Under the pieces are notes generated by a model that saw only the letters and a program-made list of their open reading frames with translations, had not been told where the DNA came from and did no database searches. Positions 40,301 through 53,549 of a stretch of DNA of 64,000 bases are shown here, piece by piece (within the stretch, counting starts at the first letter, position 1; every line of letters begins with the position of its first letter). The stretch is from Diogma glabrata (Eukaryota > Arthropoda > Insecta > Diptera > Cylindrotomidae). The stretch lies in contig OY856186.1 in assembly GCA_963693315.1 (NCBI GenBank), forward strand, positions 370,104,850 to 370,168,849, read 5' to 3'. A program made the translations under genes and the position numbers.

Positions 40301-42924
40301 ACAAACGCTAGTTTCCTAATTAGCATGGCATCTGCGGATATTCAGAGACGCTAATCTATAATGGTTAACACTAAAGGGGCCTAACATTGAATTAATCAAA
40401 TCAACATGTTTGGCATTGAATCCCAGCAATTTTATATCCCCATTTGCCCATTCTTCCAATTTATTTTCTTTTACTATACTTTCAGATTGATCAAATAACA
40501 ACCCGGTCTGAAAACACACAAGGTTACAAGGCTAGCGCTTTAACAACTGAGTGAGCTGGAACAGTGACAAGCGTCTCATGTAGATTGTAAAATTTTTATG
40601 ATATTCACATATTCAAGAACTGACATTTTCTAGTACAAACCTCCCAAAATGTGTTTATGTTTGTCACTCATCAGTAGATGATCTACTGTAGATCACCATT
40701 ATTTTGCAGTGTGAGTGGCTTAGAATTATTGTTTTTCAGGTAAGAGTATCTAAGTAGTTCTATGTCTCACTTCTGAAGTAAACATCAAACTTTGATATCT
40801 CGAAGAAGGTTTTGTCCGACCCAACTCAATTAGCCACCGTTATAGTTTCTTTGTTAACAACGTTATTACTATTATCCAAAAGAAAACAGAAACACTTAGA
40901 CTATCATCACTAAAATTTTTTTTTATTATTTACGTGATTGCGGCGGCACCTCCTAAGGAAAAAATCTGAATCAAAATAAGAAGTAAAACTAAAAAATGTT
41001 TCCAAGTGAATTCACGATAAGAACGATTTAGGACAGATTCAGAAAAACTTTACCTGACCAACAAGGCGCTTGCAGTCGGTATCAATCAAACAACTACTAT
41101 TTTGATAATCTAAAAAACCAAACGGATTATCTCCTCTCCCTAACAAGATCATTGATTCTAACCACTTCAGTATATGGAACTAATTTTATTGTGTTTTCTG
41201 TTTAAAAACCATTCAAACAAAACATATAAATATTATATTATGTTTTCACAGAATTATTGTTTTAGCTAACATATCCAATTGTTTGTACTTATCTATTTTA
41301 CATTAGTTTGAAATTAATTTAATTACCGTTTAATATTTTATACTAAATTAATTACAATTACTAATCAAGATAAACAGTTGGTATTTATAATCATCTACCG
41401 GCGACCACAAAAACCTAACAACTGTCAAAAATACAAATAATTATCTAACCTCAAAAAAATTTTCCTCAATAACCAAAAAAAATTGACACATGTTATTTAA
41501 TAACCTTGGAATAAAAATTCAGACATAACTTTGATTAATTAAAAAAATATTGAATAATCAACAGTTATTCATCCGTTCAATTACAAATCAGAAAGTTTTC
41601 AGATTTTTTTTTGTATATTTAATCTTACATCATCTTCAAGTATAAATTCTTAAAATCTATAATCAATTATGTAAGTGAATAAATCTTATTCTTCTTTTTA
41701 CTAGGTTTATTGACATTTACATTTTTTCCAATAGAAATAATCCCTTTATACTTTGTTAATCAACTGTGCTTGCTCTTTATGCTCTATAAATTAGTTGTAC
41801 CACAACGAAAATTTTATTTCAAGAAACTTCGTGAGATAAATTCAGTTACATAACGTTACATTATATTTTTGTTCTGTTACTAAAGTTTTGGTCCTTATAA
41901 ATTTGGAATTTTATTTCATATAATGTAAAACTTAAAAACAAAACTGTATCGTAACGCCTAATGTAATGTTATATAATGCCATTCGAGTTTTTATTTTGTT
42001 TCATTTTAGCACTCGAAGTGTTGTTTAGTTGTTTATAAACCCTATCGATATAGTTGTCGGACTGCAGTCATCATTTCACTTGCTAAGTTTGCAACTTCCC
42101 TACATCAATCAAACAGTATCAGACAATTTATCACGTGTTATCTAATAATGGGTAATCACTCAAAAAGTTCAAATTTGACTCAGAGAATTTTAAAGTTTAA
42201 CAATGTGCCAACTTAAAAAAAGGAATGGTTGATTGACTGGTGGGCGTTACACCTCAAAAAGGAGTTGCAATTACTCCTCCGAGATCAAAGATTTCAAGTC
42301 AGCGAAACAACGGTTTCACTCTCACGTTTATTAACAACAATACTATTTTAATAATATAAATTGTTGCAGCAACAGTTTTGTTACATTGCAACAGAGTTTT
42401 GTGCCTCGTGGTCTGACTCCCACAGTGAATTATTGGATATATAAAGGAGCGAAATAAATTTTCTAAAAATCAGTTTTCGCTCCTTCAGAAAAATTATATT
42501 GTATAACATTTACCCCACCCAACCCAACAAAAACTGTATCAATAAATCCCATGTTTTCTAGTGACTTGAACATTTAGCTTTCATCCAAAATCTTTAAACG
42601 AGGCTGTGCTTTAGTTTTTTTTACATGTTTATTTCATTGCTAGCTATCAAATCTTGCATCTTTAATAATCCCATGTTGTCTAGCAACTAGAATATCATGT
42701 TTTCATTCAAGAATGTTGTTAACTAAATACATAAACTTTTGATATCTAAACAAATAATACGGTCTTCCAATTTATTAACTATGATCAATTATTATTTATG
42801 AGTATATTTTCTTGACGTAGTGAATTTTCTTAAGGTTTTATTTAATTTCCAGGAAATTTAGAATATTAGTTATAATACTTTTTTAACTGTTAAAAAAGAA
42901 GAATTTTTAATTAAAAACCTATTT
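40301..42924. other. Intronic stretch next to exon 1
   Basis: No gene recognised. At about 42240-42440 the sequence is less AT-rich and looks like a decayed repeat, but I cannot assign it. Confidence 0.45.
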
Positions 42925-42947
42925 TCAAACAAAAACAATTATCTTAC

Positions 42948-43569
42948 CTTTCTCTAAGCTTTGATTACAGCATCTTAATGCATCATCCAATGAATTTGTA
43001 TCCAAATATCCTAATATCTCATCATTAATCTCATTAACTTTAATTTCACTGGGCCACCATTTTTCAATTAATTTTTTTACTAAAATATCTTGTTCAAAAT
43101 TTTGTCCCGTAAATTTAACACCACAATCTGGACATTGAATTTTTGTACAAATACACTGACGGCAAAATGTATGTCCACAAGTTGTTGTTATTGGTTGCAC
43201 TAATATTTGATGACATATTGAACACAATAAAGGATCATAAATTTCATTAACTGTACTATTATTAGTTGAATCCAAATTCCGTCGTGTTGAGGATAGTTTC
43301 ACAATGTTCTCCAACAACGAATAGGTAAGAATTTTCAATTGATCACTTGTTAGATGATATGTTATTGAGCTACAAATATGTGAATATACATCGAATGCAT
43401 CTTTTATTCGACCAACACGACATAATGATTCACCATATAATAAATAATATTCACTTTTCGGTGGATAACGTAACTCATTGAATCCCCGTTCAAATAATTC
43501 ATTAGCTAATATATAGTTATAACTGTTAAATGCTGTTTTAGCTGATTCTAATAAATTTATTGATTCCAT
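42948..43569 (-). CDS. LONRF: LONRF exon 1: start codon, TPR and RING 1
   Basis: First coding exon of a predicted E3 ubiquitin ligase of the LONRF family, cytosolic or nuclear proteins linked in mammals to turnover of damaged or misfolded protein. It begins at M-E-S-I-N-L-L-E-S-A; the ATG has A at -3 and G at +4. Residues 1-65 form a TPR-like helix array (A-F-N-S-Y-N-Y-I-L-A-N-E-L-F). RING 1 spans 116-149 with all eight ligands: C116, C119, C131, H133, C136, C139, C146, C149. D-A-L-R-C-C-N-Q-S-L near 196-205 starts the next TPR. The 622 bp end in phase 1 at a GTAAGA donor. The whole protein is 776 residues, close to the roughly 750-775 of the human paralogues. I cannot say which paralogue it corresponds to. 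Confidence 0.93.
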
Positions 43570-45325
43570 TGTTATATAAAATTTTAAATTATTATTTAAC
43601 CTAAATATTTTTCACACTGAACTGATTTTTTAAAACAAAATAAAAACAAAAACCGAGGCTAAATTTTGTTGTCTTGGAGACAGCAATCTTCTTCACAATC
43701 TACTTTTTTTTAAATTTTTTTTTATGTTTTTCTAATTATTGAAATTCTAATTAATATTTTTAAGAAAAACTATGTTAAACATGTAATTATATATATGTAC
43801 CTATATGCATATATATTATGCATACATAATTCAATATTTTTTTATGTTAAGTAATAATTCAGAGCATGTTATGCAAGCGAGTGTCGTTTAATTTTTATAT
43901 AAATTTTTACATAAACACATACACAAACATATTAGTTTAATAATAATAAAAACACACACTAAAAATATTAAACACACTTTTAATTTTTTTTTTATATTTA
44001 AGAATAGAAAAAAAACTCAGATGTATTTATGTTTGTAACGCACCCGCATGTAATTTTTATGCATAATATTATGTTATGACAACAAATTTTTTTATGTTTC
44101 ACTTATTTTTAATTTATTCTTTAATTCACGTTTTTTCTTAATAAATATTTATTAATAATTCACTTTTGTTACAAATAAAATTGACAATGGAAAATGATTT
44201 AAATTTATATATTATTTGATTAAAATAATTTTATTGTTGAATAACACAAAAAAAAAAAATTATGTAACAACAATGAATACGTAAGTTTTATTACACATAT
44301 AGATATAAATATTTCTTAAATCACTTTTGTTTTATCGATAGTAAAATTTATATACCATATTTGGGATAATATAAAACTAGGTAATAGTAATTCCTTTTTT
44401 TAATTTGGCCTTCTAATTATATCCTTTTTTTTATTTATTACATAACGGTAACTCTTAATTTATAACACACTAAAATAAACTATATTACACAATAATTTTA
44501 ATTTATATCAATATATTATAATATTATCACGAAACGCGCATCTGTGAGAAAACTTAATTTAATTTTTTATTTAAGTAAAAAAAAAAAGTACTGTTATAAA
44601 ACAAAAATATTTTGTTATGTGACTGTTTTTTAATTTTTAACTGTAACTTTCACGTCCTCACAGTACAAGAGTAACTCACGAAGTAAATTTGTTAAATAAT
44701 ATTCTTTATGAACCGAAGAAGTTGAAAATAAAAATATAAAGAGAGAAAAATAGATATGGAAGAGAGTGAAATAACGTAATAAAAACAACAAGAAACATTC
44801 GTTTTTTGTTTTTAAAAAATTGTATAACAGAGTAGAGATAGTTATATGCATTTTTTGTATGAAATAAAAGAGATAAAAACGCTTTTTTTATTTGTTAACA
44901 GTGTAATCGAATTATTTATTTTGTGTATATGTAGATAAAAATATTGTTTGTACCTCGTGTTGTCTCGTCTGCGCATATTTTTTGTTTTTGCAATCTAGTA
45001 AATTGTGAGTGAATTATTGTGAACTGTTATAATTATGTGTAGATGTGTGTGATTCAAAACAAAGAATAAGATAAGAATGTATTGTTGTTTTTAAAGATTG
45101 TGTGTGAAAAGTTTGCCAAGAAACGCAATTGAGCAAAAATTATAGTGACAATAAAAGCTATTATGTTATAACATTTTTTTGTTTTGTAAAGATGATCAAG
45201 AGGTTGCGTATGACGCCGGTTGCGTTAGCAAATAGCAATGAGCTGTTATTGATGATTGAATTAATGAATAAAAGTTGAAACATAATTCATAACAGAAAAC
45301 ATCTTCTATATAACACGAGAAGAAA
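43570..45325. other. Upstream region of LONRF
   Basis: Very AT-rich. The LONRF promoter and 5' UTR must lie here or further up, but I cannot pick a start site; TATA-like strings are everywhere. Confidence 0.4.
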
Positions 45326-45574
45326 TCGTCGCTTTAATAATGAAACAACGTATGCTATTTATACGTTGTTTTTATATAATAGGTGCGCTGCATTCCCCAT
45401 AAGGGTATCTTTGAATTGACGTTTTTACATTTTCGAATTATTTTATGACTGGGGGTAAAAATTAATAAATTATAAATTAACGTCCATGCAAATGCATGCG
45501 CACATCAAACTTTAAACTCAAATATCTCGAAACTATACTTTTGCGTATACGTCATTTCATTATTAAAGCGACGA
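45326..45574. mobile_element. Small MITE with terminal inverted repeats
   Basis: Left end TCGTCGCTTTAATAATGAAA and right end, reverse-complemented, the same 20 bases; inner bases CAACGTATGC against TGACGTATAC continue the match. Total about 249 bp, non-coding. Target duplication is unclear because A-rich bases flank both ends. Confidence 0.65.
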
Positions 45575-47711
<2,137 letters not shown>

Positions 47712-48130
47712 CCACACGCATACATCCATACTCATATACACACATACACACATGTATAAACACACGCCTACACATCCATGCACATAAATATATATACCAA
47801 GGTACTCACCCCATATCTAGCCTGGATACCCCAATCTCCACTCCTTAACACATGGTCTTGCCTAGCCCTTCATAAAATACTTGGCAGCCAATAATATTCT
47901 TATGATTAAAAATATCGTTTTCAGTATGGATAGTAAGATTATTGCCATTCCTATTGCTACTGATATGAGGGTTATTTGAAATTATGGAAACCTCATAAAA
48001 TAATATTATTAAGATTATTAATGTAATCCTCTCCGGCTGTAGTTTGATAATCAAATTTTGTCAGACGGTTTTAAATGCTGATGATGTACCGCTGATGATT
48101 GTTCACCACCCGGTATTAGAGGATGATCCG

Positions 48131-48295
48131 GATAAATAAATGATTTATAAATGTATTTTGTTTGAATATAAATTGACGATATATGAATGCAAGTGGGTAG
48201 CCTATTAAAATAGTTAAAAGTAAACGTAATGATGATTAAAAAGCCCCTAATATTGATGCCAATATACCAACATAACCTAATTCTGCTGACGACAT
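48131..48295 (-). pseudogene. Orphan LPCAT3/MBOAT5-like first exon with in-frame stop
   Basis: On the minus strand an ATG at 48295 opens M-S-S-A-E-L-G-Y-V-G-I-L-A-S-I-L-G-A-F, then a TAA at codon 20 (48238-48236). The same frame goes on S-S-L-R-L-L-L-T-I-L-I-G-Y-P-L-A-F-I-Y-R, then Q-F-I-F-K, and ends at N-H-L-F-I. This matches the N-terminus of lysophospholipid acyltransferase 5 (LPCAT3, MBOAT family; endoplasmic-reticulum membrane enzyme of phospholipid remodelling), where human LPCAT3 has L-G-A-S-E then L-R-L and G-Y-P-x-A-x-x-Y-R. Similarity stops near 48131 without a clear GT donor. I found no other exon of the gene in the window. Most likely an exon fragment moved here; a base error at codon 20 is the alternative. 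Confidence 0.65.
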
Positions 48296-49350
48296 TTTTC
48301 AATATTGTGTAAAGCCATTGGGTTTTATTATAAAAATAAAATAGATGCTTTATCTAATTATCCAAGGGAGTACTTTAAATTTTCTTGAATGATACAGAAA
48401 TGTACGGACAAAACGATTGATTGAAAAAAAGGTTATTGAAAAATGCCAAGTAGTCATATTATAAGATAATGGAAAAGTGTGGTGATTGAGCAGGAATGTA
48501 GCTTTGACTGTTAGTAGGCCGTAACCCTTAACTACCAAAGTCAACATTCCTTTCAATCCACCGGTACTGAACCTGAATTTGTTCTGGAGTGCACGTAGAT
48601 CTTCTCATAAATGCTACCGGTCAGATATCCGTCAAATTGTGGGCATTACAATTGTTTTTTTTTATTTATAACTAAATATTTCTTTAAATATTTATTTATA
48701 ACTAAAATAATCAAATAAATTCTTTTTATTTATAACTAAATAATAAAAATGATTATAACAATTGTTCCTTGTTTGTATTTGTTAATTTTTTAATAAAAAC
48801 ATTTGTACTAATAGAAACATTTTAAGTTTAATTTTTCAATTGAGTTTTCACTTTTGAAACAATCACTTTTTACACTGAAAAAGAATTTTTAATTAAATTA
48901 TTAATGAAACGCGGGTTGATCAACATTTTAATGATAAATTGTCAAATTTTGCGGATGAAAATTTTTCTTTCTACTTACATTTTATTAAAATACAAGAAAG
49001 AAAAAAAAGTGAATTCAAAAAACAAGAAATTCATTTTCTTGATATGCACAAATATGAAATCGAAGGATGACAATTGAACAATTAAGAGAATGCGCGTAGG
49101 GGGATTCACGTATTTATAGATTTTTAATAACATCGAAAACATCGATTTTTCATCGTTGCGGCTGGTCTCATGCATCTCCATAACAGTCTCCGACCAAAAG
49201 CACAACACAATCAAATACAAGAGCGTCTGTCCTACAGTACCCGGCTTACTGGTCAGCGCGATTTTTTTTTCATGCTAGAAACGCCTGTTTAATTTTCTCT
49301 GGCAGTAGGTTTAAAATGCTAAGAGAAAAAATCCTCCGAAAATAAACAAC
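48296..49350. other. Non-coding stretch
   Basis: Nothing firm. 48480-48640 is richer in G/C and may be upstream sequence carried with the orphan exon or another repeat. Confidence 0.4.
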
Positions 49351-50810
49351 ATGAAGAGTATTTTAGGATCAAACATTACAGTGCTGGGAACAGGAACCCC
49401 AGAACCAGCAGCTGTAGGGAGTGAGCAAGCAGGCTTCCAGTTGTCAAAACTCAGCGAATGATACAGTGATGATAAACATGGCCTCTATGCCAGCTACTAC
49501 TACAAGGGATAAACTGATGAAGCCAAATCCGGCATTTAGCAGCAACAGATTGATGTCAAGATCACCATTAAAAAGAAACGTTAGCTTGAGCGAAAGTCCA
49601 TATACATCGGCTGGATTGCAAGCAAAAAATGATAAATTGGTGCCAAAATGGCCTACTGTTCCAGTTACTACGAGAAGCGCAAACCTCAGTAGATCACACT
49701 TAAACGTCACGGCGAAGGGAGTTAATCCAAAACAACCAGCGACCAACCCTGTGATACAAGTAGGAAGTACACAGAGTATCAATAATTTCATAGAAACCTT
49801 ATTGGTGTTTGTTCTAAAATTCAACAGCTTCAAAAAATGATGCCGAACACACGTTCTAACGTTTAGGAACGTTCTTCACGACATTAAATTGTTGCTCATA
49901 TCTGGTTTGAATGACCTCACTGCTGTCCAAAGCGTCAGGCCACAGGTGCACAAATAGTGCCAGGCTTAACTAACTTTAAAAACACATGTCGATGAAACAG
50001 CAAAAAGACGTCGAAGTGGAAATGGTGAGGACATGAGAGTACTGCCTTCGCCACAGAAAAGTAAACGGCCAACAGGATCTTGAAAGAACATAGATCAAGA
50101 TCCAAGAAGAAAGGATCCAACCGAAAGAAACGCAGTTTGAGTCTAAGAACCTAAACGTACTCCTCGAGAAGACGTAAAAGGAAAGAAATGCGTCCTGTTG
50201 AGACTATGCGAAGCGAACCATGCAAACCTCGGGAAAGAGCAAAACGTTCGGATGCTATAATTATATCTAGGTCCGATGAAAAATGTTTTGCGTAAATGCT
50301 TAAAGAGATGAAAGCGAATCTGGAACTAAAAGAGCTCGGGGATTGTGTCACTAAGATTAGGAAGACAGCAAAAGGTGAAATGCTTCTTTCAGCTTCCAGA
50401 GACTCAGCGAGTGTTAGGTTGGTGTGTCAAGAAATTCTTATAGAGTGTCGTGATATATACGAGGTAACAACGAAGGACGATATCTACATTCCATTCCACA
50501 CCCAATTTTCTAGAAGTCTCCCTGAACGATCAGCATATACGCTTGTTGCGTCTGGGCACATTCGAATGGGATGGAAAATATGCAGACTGCGCAAATCACT
50601 CCAAAATGCTGTTTCGAATGCCTTGATTACGGTCATGTAGTAAGGCACCGTATGTTTTAGATGCTGAGGGATAGGCCATAAACCAAAAGACTGCAAAAAG
50701 CCTCCAAATGTGCTTTTTGCCTGCCGGGAACCACAGAAAGTAATGACCATTCTATAGGAGGCAGTAGATGGAAAGGCTACAAAAAGCCCTGGAGCTGGCT
50801 TCTTCCAGAT
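49351..50810 (+). pseudogene. LINE ORF1 (gag) relic with zinc knuckles
   Basis: Starts M-K-S-I-L-G-S-N-I-T at 49351, shifts frame near 49430, and continues as a Ser/Thr/Pro-rich stretch to about 49800, as in the disordered gag N-terminus. The conserved core is at 50296-50590: L-K-E-L-G-D-C-V-T-K-I-R-K-T-A-K-G-E-M-L-L and G-H-I-R-M-G-W-K-I-C-R. After another frameshift a CCHC knuckle appears near 50610 (C-F-E-C-L-D-Y-G-H) with Arg where its last Cys should be, then a G-H-K-P-K-D-C segment and a C-A-F-C segment up to about 50735. It binds RNA in active relatives; this copy is dead. Confidence 0.8.
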
Positions 50811-52220
50811 AAATCTTAACAGCTGCAGGGTGCCACAGGACCTACTAATACAAACTGTTAGAGACCAGTAAGTGGACGTGGCATTGATTTGCGAATAATA
50901 TAGAACCCCTGTTGCCTTTGGGAATTTGGTTGAAGAGTGGACGAGCAAAGCTGCTATCTGGACCTGCAATACTCTTCATTTTGAACGCAGATCTAGTCAT
51001 CAGCATGAGGTTTTTGTCAATTCTAAGATCAAAGGTGTCCACTTCTACAGCTGCTCCATTCCTTCTAGTACTTCACTGGTCGTATTCAAAGAGACACTTG
51101 ACCGATCGAATATCAGACGTCATTGTTCAGTAATCCACTATAATTTCGGGGTATTTTAACGCGTAAGCCTTTGAATGGGGAAGTAAACGTACTAACCCTA
51201 GAGGTAGGGAATTACTTGAGGCATTTGCCAGACTTGATTTGGTACTGCACAACGATGGTATCAGGAAGACATTTAATAAAGGAGAAGCAGGTTCAATTAT
51301 GGATATCACTTTTGCAAGTGGGACACTCGAGAGTAGTACAATGGAAGCTATCTGACTTGTATACGGATAGTAATTCTTGTGCTATCATATTTGAAACGCA
51401 ACCATCACAGCGGTTTGAAAGGCGCCAAGTCAAGCAGAAGGCACGGTAAAATGGGTGGGAAATCTAACAGTAGGACACAAAAATGCAGGACTACATGGTT
51501 GAATGCATACCAATACTGGATGGTGGTGTTAAGATAGGAGAAAAATTTACTGCAAGATATCTTAAAAGCACCTGTGATGCATCTCTTTCGCGTAAAAGCA
51601 ACGGTGATGGACGGTACCCACTATCCTGGTGGACTAAAAATATTGCCCGTTTGAAGAAGGAGTATCTCAAACTCCGGCGGAAATATACACCGAGGGGAAA
51701 TCATGAGCAGTTCCAAAGTGATTTTCGAGAACAGCGGAAAGAATTGCGGCAAGCAATTGCTAATAGTTAGAGCAGATCATTTCAGTGTCTGGTAGATGAA
51801 GTAACAATAATCTATGGGGAAGTGCGTACAAAATTGTACTCACTAAACTAGAGGGTGCTCAATCAGCTGCACCAGTGTACCCAGATATAATGGCTAAAAT
51901 TGTGTCTGACCTTTTTCCACACCACGGTGACTTCCCCCTACCTCGTGAGCTGATGATTGAGGATAACTCAATTTTGGCTGTCACCCCGAAAAGGTCCAAA
52001 TATCGTTCTAAAAACTGCGATAAAGTAGCCGATGATATTCGATAATATCTAAATTGTGTGCCTGAGAGAAAGGATATTTCCTAAGGAATGAAAGTGCCAA
52101 CGCCTTGTGTTTATACCAAAGGATAACGAGCCTCATTATCATCCAAAACGAGCCTGATTATCATTCAATGTTTGGGCTTTATCGTGCGAAAAACAGTGCG
52201 TCACATGGTCAAGGAATATG
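50811..52220 (+). pseudogene. LINE ORF2 relic: endonuclease and start of reverse transcriptase
   Basis: Read over several frames. The endonuclease start has N-S-C-R-V-P-Q-D-L-L-I-Q-T-V and V-D-V-A-L-I-C-E near 50818-50900, then A-A-I-W-T-C near 50950. Later endonuclease motifs are R-G-R-E-L-L-E-A-F-A-R-L-D-L-V-L near 51200-51250, F-N-K-G-E-A-G-S-I-M-D-I-T-F-A-S near 51272-51320 and W-K-L-S-D-L-Y-T near 51343. The linker W-W-T-K-N-I-A-R-L is at about 51631. The reverse transcriptase begins with F-P-K-E and K-C-Q-R-L-V-F-I-P-K near 52075-52125 and then is lost. The Y-x-D-D catalytic motif is not present. This is the apurinic-endonuclease type ORF2 of the R1/I/Jockey group. Confidence 0.78.
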
Positions 52221-52250
52221 TCTCTACCTGCATAATTGGTACATTAGTTC

Positions 52251-53435
52251 GTTTGATTCCTACAAAAATTTTTAAAAAACTTTGCTTCTTTCTTTTATTT
52301 CTTCGATCCGAGCACCTATAGGTTTAAAAGATTTTTCGGTGTTGACACATATTGTAATTTCTACTGTACAACATTCTTAATATGGAAAAAAGCAATTAGC
52401 ATTTTAGAAAAAACAGCTTTTTTTCATGACATTTTATTGCAAAATTGTTTTTGATTTTTTTTCACTTATCTTTTTTCAATCTTTCTCAGTCCTTAATAAT
52501 TTCAATAACAAACAAAAAACTTACACAAACTTACTAGAATTTTTTATTATCAAATAATAATATGTATTATAACAGCCTTTGCAATAATAATAATAAATAA
52601 GAATCCTGGCTGATAAATAACTTAAATCTGTGATAATTAACATAAATTATAAAATGTCAACTTATTTTTAAATTAAAATGAAGAGAAAAAATTATTTGGA
52701 ACAAAATTGGTGCGTTTTTGATTATCTTCGTAACAAATCGTGGGGATACCTAACCGTCCTCAAAAAGTCTCAAGCCGGAAACAGTTCCAAAGATAATTGA
52801 TGCCAATTTTTCACTATACCAATATTTGAATTTTACGTTTAAATCTAAAGTAAGATTATTTGAGTCTTTAAAATTGGATTTTTTTTTATCATAATTTATG
52901 TATAAAATACACATTTACCCTGTTTTTATACATATATAGCTTAAGACTTCATCGGTACAGTGAACTTGGCCTACTTGGCCTACAATGCATTCCAACTTGT
53001 TAGTGCTTACATTTTAGGGAACCAAATTGAGATTATGTTTCAGAAAAAACGAGCTTGTTGGAGTTTAATAATCGAATCAATGATATTGATTTACCCTACG
53101 CCAACGATTGTTTCCAGTAAATGAAAGCAACATCAGTGTTAACATGAAACATAAAGATTTAGAAAAGAAATGAATCCAATTCAAAATCAAAATATGGAGG
53201 GGCTGAAATCTCACAGCTCTGAGATATCAAGGCTTCAGTCTGAGTTAAGGATTTTGATATAGTTTTCGGCAAAAAACTTTTATGAGGACATGGTTTTTAG
53301 TTTTGGGCAGCGATATATATCAAACATAACTCTTTGTTAAAGTACAAGTATTTTTTATCTCTGTTTAAAAATTTATTACAAAACTAACACGAAACATCAA
53401 TACGTTGCCGGAAAATTATAATCAAAATTCCAAAA
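52251..53435. other. Non-coding AT-rich stretch
   Basis: No feature recognised between the LINE relic and the repeat block. Confidence 0.5.
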
Positions 53436-53549
53436 ATATTGTTAAATTAAATAAAATCAAACTTTTTCAAAATTCCAAAAATATTCCAAAAATTAGAATA
53501 AAATCAAATATTTAAACTTTTTCTAAATTCCGATAATATTCCAAAAATT
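53436..53549. repeat. AATTCCAAAAATATT-type degenerate tandem repeat, left flank
   Basis: Short degenerate units of the form TTTTCAAAATTCCAAAAATATTCC. The same family continues on the far side of the foldback element (55350-55800), which suggests the element entered an existing array. Confidence 0.7.

Larger units (their letters stand above)
12578..42947 (-). other. LONRF: LONRF intron 1, about 30.4 kb
   Basis: Bounded by donor AAAG/GTAAGA at 42947 and acceptor TTTCAG at 12578; the exons on either side share phase 1. The other introns are short (467, 188, 329 and 63 bp). It contains LINE relics, a gag relic, dispersed repeat families, foldback sequences, copy 1 of the large duplication and a mariner relic, described separately. 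No host exon in either orientation could be recognised inside it. Confidence 0.85.
49351..52250 (+). mobile_element. R1/I-type LINE, 5' part present, 3' part missing
   Basis: Non-LTR retrotransposon with a gag-like ORF1 and an ORF2 opening with an endonuclease, in normal order. The sequence runs into the first part of the reverse transcriptase and is then lost near 52250; the catalytic core, the later domains and a poly-A tail are absent. Many stops and frameshifts. The region is visibly less AT-rich than its surroundings, as expected for an inserted element. R1-type elements are mainly known from arthropods. Confidence 0.82.

Noticed and set aside
49444..49833. 129-residue minus-strand open frame
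   Set aside because: Shadow of the LINE ORF1 on the plus strand, which has recognisable gag features.
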